Source: Ceratothoa steindachneri
Lineage: Eukaryota > Arthropoda > Malacostraca > Isopoda > Cymothoidae
Assembly: GCA_963969495.1 (NCBI GenBank)
Contig: OZ018326.1
Span: forward strand, 181,823,653 to 181,887,652
Direction of reading: 5' to 3'
Length of the DNA stretch: 64,000 nt
Position numbers and translations under genes: made by a program. Shown here piece by piece: positions 25,801-55,837 of the stretch. The notes beneath the pieces were generated by a model. It saw nothing but the letters and a program-made list of their open reading frames with translations. It made no database searches and had not been told where the DNA came from. Numbering within the stretch: the stretch's first letter is position 1; each line of letters begins with the position of its first letter.

Positions 25801-25980
25801 TAGAGGTTTTATTTGCATATCAATATCAATATAACAATTAAATAAGCACAAATAAACATCGATAAGTTATACATATATGACCTAAAAATCAATAAAAATT
25901 AAAAAAATACAAAATTTGCCGAAATATGTAACACCAGCAACATGAAAATTACAACAACCTCAAACTGATACAAGAACCTC
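22860..25980. other. AT-rich non-coding stretch
   Basis: No gene was recognised. Minor features are a GGGCTGTCCAAAAGTTTCTATGCC block at 23474-23497 that looks like a lone mariner-type inverted-repeat end, and an AAT-rich microsatellite near 24985-25030. The rest is plain AT-rich DNA. Confidence 0.4.
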
Positions 25981-28900
25981 AGTAACGTGTCGAGAGTCCC
26001 TTGACATTGAAGAGAACATTTATTCTTTGAGGTATCTCTCCAAGAGGGTGCAACACCTGAGGGGTTTAATGATGATCCATTCTTCTGTCATGACTTACTT
26101 CATTTTTTGGATCTCGTGTGTGAAGGACGTGTCAGCTTTCATCCTCTGCTACGCATACAGAAAATCCTTATAAACCTTTTCAATTTTAAAGCCCTTCGCG
26201 TTCGGGTAGTGACTTATGCTCTACCTTCATTCGTAAAAACTTGGGCTCCTTGGTTTTACAAGTCATTCTTGCTGTGCATTCTTTCATACGTGTAGTGTTA
26301 TCCACAATGTTTGTGTTCGTTTTTTATGCTTAATCAAATTGTTTGCTTCTTGCATGTTTTAATCATTGAATTTGCCCGTCTTTTAAGTTCCGTCAAATAG
26401 TTTCCCCTTAGCGTTTGTGAAATTATTATTCACCTAGTGCTCCACTCTCTTGTGTGTTTATTTAAATTAAAAGTGCTCTTCTTTGTGGGTTTTCGGTTTT
26501 AATTTTCACATGTCTCTTCTTTTGTCTCGGGTTTTTGTCATATTAAATTCCTCTGAGTATTTATTTTTTTCACATTCTCATTCACTTTTATTTATGCATT
26601 CTTCCTTGTCTATGTATGTCTATACTTTTAACGTTATTATATTTTTATTGCATACAAAATCATCTTTTGGCGTATATATTTTTTATTTTTGTTTTGGCTT
26701 TTCATGTTTATATGCACATACCAGCTGAATGGTTGCTTTTTGATACCCTGCGGCGTCTCCCTCCCGCAACCGAATATCCGATGATTGGATTGAAAGCTCT
26801 ATGGCCCTTTGTACACACAACCTCAACATGATGCTTACTTCCAATTAGGAAAAGTTAAAGGTCCACAACTTTTTAAAATGTTCTGCAATAACTCATTGGG
26901 GTTACTCCTTAAGCCGCTTGCTTCGTTGCATTCTTTAATCTGACTCCACTCCTTCCAACCCTCCATCCTTGCCTGACATCTATACAGTGACTACTTCCTC
27001 ATTTTTCTCCATGGCTTTCTTAAATTGCCACACATGGAGTTGAAAAACGGCAGTTTTTATCTCAGGCAAAATTATAATGGATAACATTGAGGTATTAGGC
27101 AAAAGCGAGACAAGGGCAAAGCCTTCTGCCCACTCGATTTTGACGGCCGCTACACTCACCAGATACACTTTCCTACACTATTGTATAACTGCGGACTTTC
27201 CTAACCGCTCACTGACATTAATCATGCTTCTGTCCATCCGATCTTAAAACAACAAAATTTTGACCTTAATAATCCTTCAAATTATTCTTTTACCGTCATA
27301 TAACACGAATCCTGAATGTCGATCGGAGAACTTCCACAAAGTTATTCATAAGAAAAATGGGGTTCGTTTGATAGGAACCTTAGCAGATGTCGCTCGCTGC
27401 ATCAATGTAGTTCCATTTCTCAATCTAAGCGTCTCCAAGATTGCGTTCTCTGATAACGTTAGAAACACGGATGTTTCTTTTGACAGTCTACACGATTTTG
27501 AATAGCTTTTAAGTAATATCAGAAAATCGTCTCTCTGTTTTTCTGTAGCCTCAGTCGTATCCGGCTACAATTTGACCGAAAAAATTTCGAGATAGCTATC
27601 CATGCTTTTGTTAATTTTTACCGTAATAACTGTCACTCTCTTCTCACTCGAGTTCCCAGCCCCCAACTCTACAATTCTATCCCTTTAACTTGTCTAGAAC
27701 TTTACGGCTCGAGGTCTCCTCCGTTTAGGAGGGTTCTCTCGTGTTATCTCCATGATTCGTGTATTGCAATAACTACTGATTAAGTTTTGAAGTATTTTAA
27801 AGTCATCTAACTGACATTTATAATCATAAACACGGCAACACCGCAATTCCTGTACTCTACTCTGGCTGTATCAAGACAACAAAGAGTCTTTCATTAGGGA
27901 AGTGCCCTCCAGCCTTCAGTTTTTTTTAAATTGTCTCTGCTGCATGGATGATCGTCCCTTATCTGCAGTTGCCTTTAATTTGTGAACTGGTCTTTCTCCT
28001 GGTGTGGGCTCCTCTTTCTCGCCTCGCGTTTTCTAACGAACTCTGATAACCCCGCTCTTCTGTCTGGCCTTTTTATAGTAGATGGACGGGCGCTCTGTAA
28101 AGCTTCGAGGACTTAAAGGGCTCCATTTAAAATTTCTATTATTATTATTGGAGGCTGACACACAACGTCTTACGACCTCTTTAAGGTACTGGCAGAGATT
28201 TACCAGTGGTTTCATATCAACATCCTATTGTTTGCCCGGAACAACTGGAGAGGTCTCGAGATGAGAGCAGCATGTAATCTCTCAGGATAGCTTACTAATT
28301 GCCATCACAAACGGCGAGAAAACCCACAACTGAACTTGACATGGAGCCCCATATTTTTACATAGAAGTCACCATGTTCTACTGTTGGCACTAGATACTCT
28401 ATATTTCACTGCTCCCATGGCATTCTGTGGAATATACCGTTGCTTGTAGTCGAGTAAGACTGGAACGTGTACTCGTCGAGCTATAAGATATGTACGTTCC
28501 TACTGACGCATCAAAAAGTTGCTTGAACCAGTGGCCAAGAACTCTCAACGCTGCTTCTGCTCAAAGTTTATCAGCGATTTATGACGGGCTTTACGTCACT
28601 TAATTCCTTATGCAATCAGTCTGCGAAAGACAGTTCTAACGTATGCATTAACCTAGCTTTATTCTCTTAATTCATTTTGCAGCCTGATTGTGGTTTTCCT
28701 ACAATCGTCAAGGCTCATGAGATGCAGAGACCTGTCACTACCTTGCCTACTGATCAAAACGAGGTTGATTGTGGTTGTTCTCACTTTCTCGGATCCGCAT
28801 TAAAACCTCTGCCACACTTCCACCAACTTCCGAGCGATCTGTCTACAGCTAAGTCAATCCTCGTGCATCCTGCATACCAAAATTCTTTTCTCCATGGTAT

Positions 28901-29300
28901 AGCTACGCGTTTTCGCCATTATCATATTCTTATGAGATCTTGTTGGCATAGAATATCATATTAATAAATAAATATGATGTGTTATATCAAGACATTTAAT
29001 GTGTCTAAAAAAAATGATGGTGAAGTTGAATTGATATGGAAGCAAAAATGAATGCATTGAGATGGAGAACTAGGAGGAAGCTTAATAAAGAATGGGGAAA
29101 TATAGTAAGAAAAGCCATAAATAAATTAAAGAATGGATTTAAAAGTAAGTGCAAGCAGATAAATTTGTATTTGAACCCGATAGATAGAAAGAAAAAAAAG
29201 TTCTAAATGTATTCGAAAATATAATAAAAGTTACTTGTAATGGATGTATTTAGTTGCGTTTTGCTAGATGCATGGTAGCATATTTCATATACCACGTAAC
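25980..29300. other. Non-coding stretch with modest GC-rich islands
   Basis: Open frames at 26483-26831, 27260-27505 and 28677-28964 (plus) have no domain that I recognise. The part from 27600 to 28970 is somewhat GC-richer and contains a minus-strand TATA box near 28070, which may mark an LTR remnant. No gag, pol or transposase motif was seen. Confidence 0.3.
28045..28080 (-). promoter_or_regulatory. Minus-strand TATA box, possible LTR promoter
   Basis: On the minus strand CTACTATAAAAAGGCCAG (28080 down to 28063) is a strong TATA box. It is followed about 30 bases on by ATCAGAGTTCGTTAG, and the downstream sequence is purine-rich and GC-richer than its surroundings. No gene lies in that direction within reach, so an old LTR is the simplest reading. 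Confidence 0.3.
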
Positions 29301-29310
29301 CTTATAAAAA

Positions 29311-29393
29311 ACGGACCCCAAACATTCAATAGGCTTCATTTCTTTATTCGACAAACAACTAAGAAATGAAGCCTATTGAAATTTAGGAGCCGT
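29311..29393. repeat. Foldback hairpin (perfect 18-bp core, ~33-bp arms)
   Basis: CAATAGGCTTCATTTCTT at 29327-29344 is perfectly complementary to AAGAAATGAAGCCTATTG at 29361-29378, with a 16-base loop. Imperfect pairing continues outward (ACGGACCCCAAACATT against AAATTTAGGAGCCGT) to about 29311 and 29393. It may be a MITE core or a transcribed hairpin. Confidence 0.75.
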
Positions 29394-29399
29394 GATTTT

Positions 29400-30955
29400 G
29401 GGGCTCACCCTCTATTAATAGGTAGGAACTATTTTTAGGCGGAGATAGTAAAAGACGTGAATGAATTACGAGGGGTAAAAAAGCACAATTATGTGGACTA
29501 AAATAATTGTAAATTTGAGTAATGAAAGGGGAAGCTGAAATACAGTGCTCTAACGTTAATGCCCTCTTTCACCATTTGCTGGGTCTAAATAGGCACGGAA
29601 AAGATAGTAGGACATTCAACAGAAGTAAAAAAAGATGACGTGAGAGAGAAGGTTCCCCTTTCTCTTGTGTCAACGGGATAAGGAGGACGTAGCGCTACTG
29701 TAGGTTTCAAATCTAGCAGGAGTATTGTTGAATAAAGGTGTGAGGCAATTTAAAGGATCTGATCAAATGTAATGGTGGCTAGAGATCATAGTAGTCCTCT
29801 GCGTCAATTTTACAGCAAAAATAACTTGATGGATGTTTAATTTCTCTACCATTACACGTCTGATACTATCCTAACAGTACATTAGTCGTTAAAGCTTGAC
29901 AAAAGGTGGGTGAAAATACATACATACTATCCTTTCTTTACATTTACTACATATATCTGTATGAATCTAATCTTTCACATATACTAAGTTTGTTTAATTA
30001 CAATAACATTTACGGACATGGCAGAAAAAATATCTCATTATAATAAAAACCCGCATTACCTCTGCAGCTTTAAATAATTTCTTACTTTGAAATTATTATT
30101 AATATTTCATAAAAGTGGAAAACAAAAGAATTTGAAAGGCAAAATAACAGTTATTTCTAACGCATTGTTTAGGCGAAAGTCTTCTTAATAAAAGGTATTC
30201 CCAAATGGTATTCTCAAGGGTAGGAATAAAAGGCTCTTACCATATATATGAAGGATTCAGTAAGAGTTTGGATTAGAAGGTAGCGAAAAAAACTGTCGTT
30301 TTCCATTCAAAGATTATATGATGAATGAAACCTTAATTTAACCAATGAAGCACGCAGCCAAGGACGAAGTTAACCAATCATGAGTCGTGGTGAGATTTTA
30401 GCAGCCAATAGGAGTGCTCCTTTTAAATGATTTCGGTGCTTGGAACCAATACAAGATCTATTTTCAAACGCTACACAAAAATGTATTTATCATTTATTGG
30501 GAGGGGGGGCGAGAGCATTTTTTGTGAGTGATTTATTTTTCTGGATTTAGTCATACGCCTTTCCAAATTGTTTTTATTCCTATATTTTTAGGCTATTTAA
30601 GAAAATACTATGGTATAATTGCGAAAAACTGACAAAGGCTTCTTTTTAGCATTGAAAGTAATGATAAAATATAGATGATAGAAATTCGATTACTTTAATA
30701 TTTTTTAGAAACAATCAGAAATTAAAGACATTTATTTTTCCGATCAGAGAAATTCTACTATACCTCCCAAATTAATTCTACAGAATGAAAACAGTTTACA
30801 TTTCTTTTTTTTCCTACATTCTCTTTTCCGTAATTAGTAGAATTCTTCCATTTCCCCTCATCTTTGAATCCACCCACACATTATGATACTACTTTGCTTG
30901 ATCATCACCTTCAAGAAAGTCCTTTCTAACTCACCCTACTTCACTTCCCTCATTT
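29400..30955. other. AT-rich stretch upstream of the candidate first exon
   Basis: No gene or repeat was recognised. The sequence becomes pyrimidine-rich from about 30800. This is probably the 5' flank of the tryptophan hydroxylase gene, but no individual regulatory motif can be supported. Confidence 0.35.
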
Positions 30956-31004
30956 CCCCTCTCTTTTTCACCTTTTACCCCCTCCATCCCCTTCCCTCTT
31001 CCCC

Positions 31005-31135
31005 TCTGCCCGATTACGCTGGACGCAGGAGCGGCTTGTTATAGTCAACGATCATCTGTTGCGCTCGACAGATATCTCCTTGTATTCCCGCTCCTGAAAG
31101 TGCGGAAGGAGGCAGCTCTCTTCTCCCTGACTGAG
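31005..31135 (+). promoter_or_regulatory. Candidate 5' non-coding exon and core promoter of tryptophan hydroxylase
   Basis: A locally GC-richer block (about 31010-31135) in very AT-rich DNA ends in CTGAG followed by GTGAGG, a good splice donor. The next good acceptor downstream is the CACAG at 35451-35455, 22 bases before the tryptophan hydroxylase start codon. I therefore read this as the untranslated first exon. No TATA box is evident, so a TATA-less promoter would be needed. This is inference from composition and splice signals. Confidence 0.35.
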
Positions 31136-31799
31136 GTGAGGTTTTTTCTCATTTAATATTTATCTAATATACATATACAGTTTAAACTAATATTAAAACG
31201 CTTTCTATGGTCTATGGACATGATAATTCTCCCTTATTTGCGTTGGTAAACAAAAGCTGAAATTAGAACACGACGACTTCTGCATCAATGAGCAAATTCA
31301 GGACCAGCGTCTTGTAATTCAGCCCATTACCCCGCTCATTGTTGCTAAAATAGTATAGCATCCCCCATTTACATTTTACTGGCACATTAATTAATGCAAA
31401 ACCGGATATTAAAAATCGGGAGTTCTCTCCTTTCCCTCCTCAATTCCTTCTTCACGCAATAAATGGTCTCCTTCTGAAATTTTACAATCTTAAAAACACC
31501 AAAAAATAAATAAAAATAAAAGAATGAAAGCGATAAGCCTGATCACCAGGCGTTTGCATCTCTTTGCAAATCTTTTACACTACCCCTTCTTTTCGACCCT
31601 TTTATTTGCTTCTCACAAATTTTTGTCCTTACATTTTTCACTGTGTCAACTGAAAAAGCAGTAATATAATGATATATAGACAAGTGTTTATCCAGGAATC
31701 TATTTTAAATTGTCTCCTAAAATTGGAATTTTATAGATCATGCTTATACTTCCATTTACTCGAAACATTCGCCATTCGCACTTCATATTTTAACATAAT

Positions 31800-32760
31800 T
31801 TTGAATCTGTGGACTCTGTATACTCTTTATGTATATTGTTTCTTTGTATATATTTTCTTGTATATTTTTCTATGTATTGTTTCTTTCGGTATTCTCTATG
31901 CACATATATTGTTATGATATCTCTGTATAATTTTCTTTGTGTACGCTTTCTCTGTATATTTTTCTCTATGTATGCTTGCCCTTTATTGTGATTCTTTTGT
32001 ATACTTTCTCTGTATATTGTTTCTTCTTGTATACTTTCTATGAATATTGTTTCTTTTGTAATATTGTTACTATTGCGTATGTTTTATCTGCATATTATTT
32101 TAGTATATTGTATCTTTGTTTATGCTTTTTCTGTATATTGTTTCGGTATATCTTTTCTTTGTTTATGCTTTCGCTGTATATTATTTCGATATATTGTTTC
32201 AATTGTGCATGCATTCTCTGTATATTATTTCAGTATGTTGTTTCTTTGTGTATGCTTTCTTTGTATATTATTTTGGTATATTTTTATATTGTGTATGCTT
32301 TTTCTCTATATTATTTCGGTATATTCTTTCCATTGTGTATGCTTTCTCTGTATAATATTTTGGTATTTTGTTTGATTCATCTGTATGTTATTTTAGTATA
32401 TTCTTTCCAATGTGTATGATTTTTCTGTATATTGTTTATTTGTCTATGCCTTCTTTGTATATTATTTCGACATATTGTTTATTTGTGTATACTTTCTCTG
32501 AATATTGTTGCTTCTTGTATGCTTTCTATGCATATTTTTCCTTTGTATATACTTACGCTGTATATTATTTTGGTATATTATTTTCATTATGTATGCTTTT
32601 TATATATTATTCCAGTATATTGTTTCTTTGTGTATGCTTTCTCTGTATGTTATTTTTGTATATTTTTTCTTTGTGTATGCTTTTTCTTCATATTATTTCA
32701 GTATATTGTTTTCATTGTGTATGCTTTTCTGTATACTTTTAGGTATATTTTTTCATCTGC
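31800..32760. repeat. T-rich minisatellite, ~43-45-bp period
   Basis: About twenty imperfect units run in one direction. A typical unit is TGTATGCTTTCTCTGTATAT followed by TATTTCGGTATATTGTTTCTTTG. Units differ by substitutions and small indels, and some are shortened. The strand asymmetry (T and G rich, A and C poor) leaves all three + frames open for 80 to 160 codons. Those frames give only Tyr/Phe/Leu/Cys-rich peptide repeats and are not genes. Confidence 0.9.
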
Positions 32761-32764
32761 ACCA

Positions 32765-33735
32765 ATGGCTGCAGGATGATCAGTGGATATATATCTTTCA
32801 CATATTTCCACTTCATCCATCTTCACCACTCTATTTACGGATATTTATCCTATATTATTGCGTGTGTAATGCCCTCGGTGGTTTTTCCTATAAATTAAAT
32901 ACCAAACAAAGGACAAAATCTCGGTATTGATTGTGCTGATTTATAGCACCCTCTACCCTTCTTTATTCCCCTCTTATTAGGGGATCAAAAAGGGGACTCG
33001 CTCTAACCGTATCCCGGAACAGGGAGGCATTTAAGAGAGCTGTGCACCCTCCTAGTGCCTAGTAACCAAAGTATCTGTTAAGTATGCATTGGTCCTTTTT
33101 CTCATTTTTACTTTCACTTACATATTTTTTTCATTAAAATGTACTCGAAAACATCCTCGCGTCGATTCCATCGTCGTTATTTTCTTTTTAGTATTAAATA
33201 TTCCAAATAAACGTAACAAGTATTGGCCCATTGGATTACTCAATCTTTCTTGCAACCTGGCTAAACCTCAAGCTTCGTGAATTGATGGTGGCCGAGTTGA
33301 TGAGCGGTTGAGAGCCCAAGTTTTTTCAACGTGTATAACTTTATTTAATATACATTTAATACAAATGTATACGTTAAATAATAGTTTGGGGTAGTTTGGC
33401 CTCTTCTCTTTACTACATTTGATCCGCTGACCTCACTCATCTTGACTTTTCATCGATTTTTCTTTAATCAAATTAAATCAATTATTAAATACTAATCTCA
33501 TTTTTACATTTTGCTATTTAATTTAGTATAAGAACTAATGAAACTAAATTGCTTCTCTTGATTAAGAAATGTTTTAATTAATACATAATTTTATTCGTTA
33601 CAGTCTTCATTTAAAGCGAATGAGACCCTATTTCAATGTTTTCCCTATATAAAAAGTTAGCAAATTTGGCAAATTTAAAATTTGTAGAAACTGAATAACC
33701 CATCAGCATATATGTATATATATATATAAAGGGGG
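32765..33735. other. Non-coding intron sequence with a tRNA-like fragment
   Basis: GGTGGCCGAGTTGATGAGCGGTTGAGAGCCC at 33287-33317 resembles the 5' part of a Leu/Ser tRNA and is similar to the fragment at 18908. No B box follows. Nothing else was recognised. Confidence 0.35.
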
Positions 33736-33980
33736 CCGAAATGTTACTATGCATTGGAAATAAATCCTCCCGCGCCAGGATCACAGTGAAGAAAGTATAA
33801 CTCTTAGGGAGTCTACAAGTGAACCATTATAGATACCTTTCAGCCACCCTGTATATGTAAAGTGGAGCGGATCTTTCAATGATTTTCAAAGTGGATCTCT
33901 TGCAGACCCTTTGAGAGTTGAACTTTCTTAAATGTGATCCTGGCGAGACTATTTATTTCCACTGCATAGTAACTTTTCGA
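33736..33980. mobile_element. mariner-type MITE with ~90-bp inverted arms
   Basis: The left arm (33736-33825) and the reverse complement of the right arm (33893-33980) share GAAAxGTTACTATGCA, TGGAAATAAAT, CGCCAGGATCACA, AAGAAAGT, AACTCT and GGGTCT/GGAGTCT in the same order. About 67 bp separate the arms and there is no coding sequence. TA-rich sequence flanks both ends, as expected for TA-targeted mariner relatives. It lies in the intron before the first coding exon of tryptophan hydroxylase. Confidence 0.8.
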
Positions 33981-34150
33981 ACACACAGAATTTGGTTATA
34001 TATATCACACTTTTATTCATAATTTGCCTTGAATATAGTTTAATTTTTAATTATTTCACAATACTAATGAAAAATAGGATGGTAGAAATTATACTATATA
34101 ACTTTTTATATAGTCTTGCTACAAAAAAGGTGTAACTAACGCCTAAATTT

Positions 34151-34151
<1 letters not shown>

Positions 34152-34199
<48 letters not shown>
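34152..34199. repeat. (TA)n microsatellite, ~46 bp
   Basis: Uninterrupted TA dinucleotides within the presumed first intron. Confidence 0.95.
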
Positions 34200-34202
<3 letters not shown>

Positions 34203-35477
34203 AAGGTAGGTTTGAAAGGCGTAATTAAACTAAATTTTATATTTTACATTTTTAGGCTATAAAACTTGATTCAAGAGGCCCCTTCAAGTCCCTTAAATAG
34301 ATTGAATCGTTTCTACGTCCTCCTTTGAAACCCCTTGTATCAAGGAGGGGGAGGAGGATGGTAGAAAGTTTTAATTATATTTGTTGAGCAAATGGTAAAG
34401 AACTGTTACCCGCAAATTCATTTCATTTCTTCCATGATCTCTTTGAAATTGGAAATTGTTACCCGAGTAAAATCGAAGAATTACCTTCAGAATGTAATTA
34501 GTTATAAAAAATAAGTACTAAGAAGGTGATATTACTTTACTTGCATAATGAACGAAATCCATACTTTGTAATATTTCGGTGTATAACGGCAGACCATTCA
34601 AATCGCCCATGGCAAATGTATTTAGATTAACACTTGTGTTTTTCATCTTACCATCAAAGTGTTTTTCTGAATAAAATAACTTTAAGTAAATAGATTAAAG
34701 TAAATAAGCAACAGACGTATGAGAGCGAATTTTATTATTGAAAATATATTCCTATGTTGTAAACAATATCATAAATTGAAAGTAAGCCATACCTTGTCAA
34801 GTCATTTTAGGTAATAAATCAATTATTACACTCTAATCAGAGATGCATACGATAGAGAAACTTTTGTTAAAAGCATTAGATTCACTTACTAACTAGTAAT
34901 GAACATTAACATATAAAAGACAAAGCTAGATTATTAACCAAGCTGTGAATGTCACTATATTATAAAGAAATTAAAATTTATTTTTTATTTATTGGGAAAG
35001 GATGCGATTATATCTTTTCAATTAATAAGCTCCAAAGAAATCACCAATTAACTAGAGATAATCTCAGTAAATTAAGAATTGGTTGAAATTAATCAGTATT
35101 AATAAGGATTGCAGACAAATTAAGGAATATAAGGAAAATTGTGTTAATTCTAATTCCCTAAGATAAGTTTTGAATTCTCTAGGAACATGGTAGTAGTTAT
35201 AAGATTATTTAATTTATGAAGGCAACATAATAAATTTGGTAATAAAAACCTTCATATAAAATATATCGTGTTCGAAAAGCTGAGAGGATTTTTCGAAAAA
35301 TCTTAATTAATTTTAATAATCATAGAAATTAACTAATTTAACATGAGTTTTCTCATCGATTTCGGTCCCGTATTTTTATGCATCCAATGTACTTTAACCT
35401 CCAGGACTACAACTATATTACGTATAGGAAAATAATAATTTCGTTTTTTTCACAGAACAGAGTATTTCATCTCTGCG

Positions 35478-53768
<18,291 letters not shown>

Positions 53769-54930
53769 GTAAGAGAAATATCATTATTAATATAGATTTT
53801 GAGGTACAATATAGATTTCTCAAAATGCCTTTTGGCCCACACTTCACTCTTGAACTTTACAAAATTGTCACTCCCATGAAAAGTTTTACTAAAGCCTCCT
53901 AGAAATAATTAAGCAAATTGGATCAGTTGAATTTTATGGCCATTCCAATGTCACTTAAATTTGGGGGCTTCATATTTTTCAGTTTATTTTCATTGTCTTA
54001 ATAATTTTCACTTTGTTTCTTTTGTTTAAGTAATGTAAGTCAAAAATAAACTTGTGAATTACGCTGCTCCTTCATTGCATTTATTTATAAGGTTCAATCA
54101 TGAATAAATCAGTCCTTTCTATCAACCTTTGTACCATAAACAAATAATGAAAGTAGTAAGGTAAACTGCAATGCGTTTATATGTTGAAACCATAGCCGAC
54201 CACAGCACCGCAACATTTTGCTTCTCGTCTCGTCTTTGCCATACAAAATTTTCTTTCTTCTGCTCCGGAACCATGCCGATGGAGTAATGGTGTCCCCTAT
54301 GGGTGGTACTCATCCAAATACCCCGAGGTCAAGTACAGGTCTCTTCTATGAGGGTATTTATACCCAACTAATCGTGAACAAAACCACGAAGGGTTCTCTC
54401 ATCGCTGGTTGGGTAAAAATACTATACTACCCAATAACTCCCTCACCTTCAACAAGTACCCACCCCCTATGCCTCGGATTTGGATCGCCAACGGTAGTCA
54501 TTCTGCTCCTTATGCACATTTATTTATCCGGTCGTCGGATCTTGGCCATAAGGGAAGCGAAAGATGACGCAGATTTCTACTTACTAAGATTACATAAAGA
54601 AAAATATTAAATATTTAATTAAAATATGATTAATTTAAGTAATATCTCACTTCTATAAAATTTTTAGGTTTATTGGCGAAAAATACAATGAAATCACGAA
54701 TTATATCTCACCTATTATCGACCCTTTTATTCTGAATATGGAGCGAAAAGTGGTTGAGAAGAGAGGGATTTGTAGGGGCAATGTAGAGGCAATAAAGGGA
54801 ATGAGGTAAATCCGCATATCTCAATTATCTAAGGTTAGTCACATCCATCTGAGAGGTATGGGACTGGCATTTTCTTGAAGCTGTTCTGGTCTATGTCTAT
54901 TTACGAATGAAGTCTGTTTGCTGACCGATC
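53769..54930. other. Sequence after the last recognised exon, with a 130-codon open frame
   Basis: The open frame at 54218-54610 sits in a locally GC-richer block (about 54180-54560). Neither it nor the alternative frame over the same bases (NREQNHEGFSHRWLGKNT) belongs to a family I recognise. It does not encode the expected next tryptophan hydroxylase segment. It may be a transposon fragment. Confidence 0.3.
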
Positions 54931-54944
54931 TTCAATAATCTGTC

Positions 54945-55260
54945 GCTCAATCGTCGTTGCGTTCAATTATCTTGCGCTAAACAGTTGTTGTGTACAATTT
55001 GGTGCGCTAGATTGTCGTTGCCCAGTTGTTGTGTCACTCATTTGTCGTCGATTAATCGTCCTTGCGCTTACTTTGGGGGCACTCAATTGTCCACACTCAA
55101 TTGTTGGCGCCTAATTTTTATTGCTCCTATTTTTTTCCCCGGTCAATAGTCGTTGCGCTCAATAATTGCTTGTTAAATTATCGCCACTCAATTCTACTTG
55201 CACTCAATTTTCGTGCGATCAAATTTCATTCCGTGTAATGGTCGTGCATTCAAATGTGGG
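54945..55260. repeat. Degenerate short-unit array (TGCGCTCAATTGTCGT type)
   Basis: A unit of about 16-18 bp, best seen as TGCGCTCAATTGTCGT, repeats with many substitutions and length changes across about 300 bp. CTCAAT and GTCGTTG recur throughout. Confidence 0.7.
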
Positions 55261-55539
55261 CTTAGGATTTAATCGATCTCTTCCTATTACCCAATTTTGT
55301 TTGTCTCTACCAACTCTATCTATTATTTAATTCTACTGACATATAGTGTACACTATGGTGTGGTGATAGCGGTGAAAGATGGAGTCTGTGAAAAAATGAA
55401 ACCTTAACAAGGTGCTGAAGCAAGGAGGTAAACATTGCAAAGTAGTTTTGGTGATGAACTTTGTGGCAGCTGCTCTTTTTCAAACCATGGTTTGGATCCT
55501 ACTCTAAACTGTAGATCTTCACTGAGATATGTACCAGAT

Positions 55540-55835
55540 GGTTGGAATCAATAATGAAACCTACATAATATCTACATTCAGTGGTAGAACTTTTATTATA
55601 GTTAAATTTAGTGTTAAAATATGTATAATCATTCCACTCAGTAGTAATAAATGTATTATAGTTAGACTTAGTACTACAGCCTGTATCACACTCATTGGTA
55701 AAATCTCTATTATAGTTCACTCATTGGTAAACGAGCATCCTAGTTATACTCAGTGGTGTATCTTATACCACAGGTGAAGTCAATTGAAAATGAATCCTGT
55801 ATCATAGTAACACTCAGTAGTACAACTTAAACTAT
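55540..55835. repeat. 30-bp minisatellite, block A
   Basis: Units follow the pattern AGTGGTAAAACCTGTATCAT followed by AGTCACACTC, about 30 bp each. The block stops where the Tc1-like element's inverted repeat begins. Confidence 0.85.
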
Positions 55836-55837
55836 CG

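Noticed and set aside
31937..32930. Long overlapping + strand open frames (up to 160 codons) that look like a membrane protein
   Set aside because: All three frames are open because the T-rich 43-45-bp minisatellite lacks stop codons; hydrophobic Tyr/Phe/Leu content follows from TTT/TAT/CTT composition.
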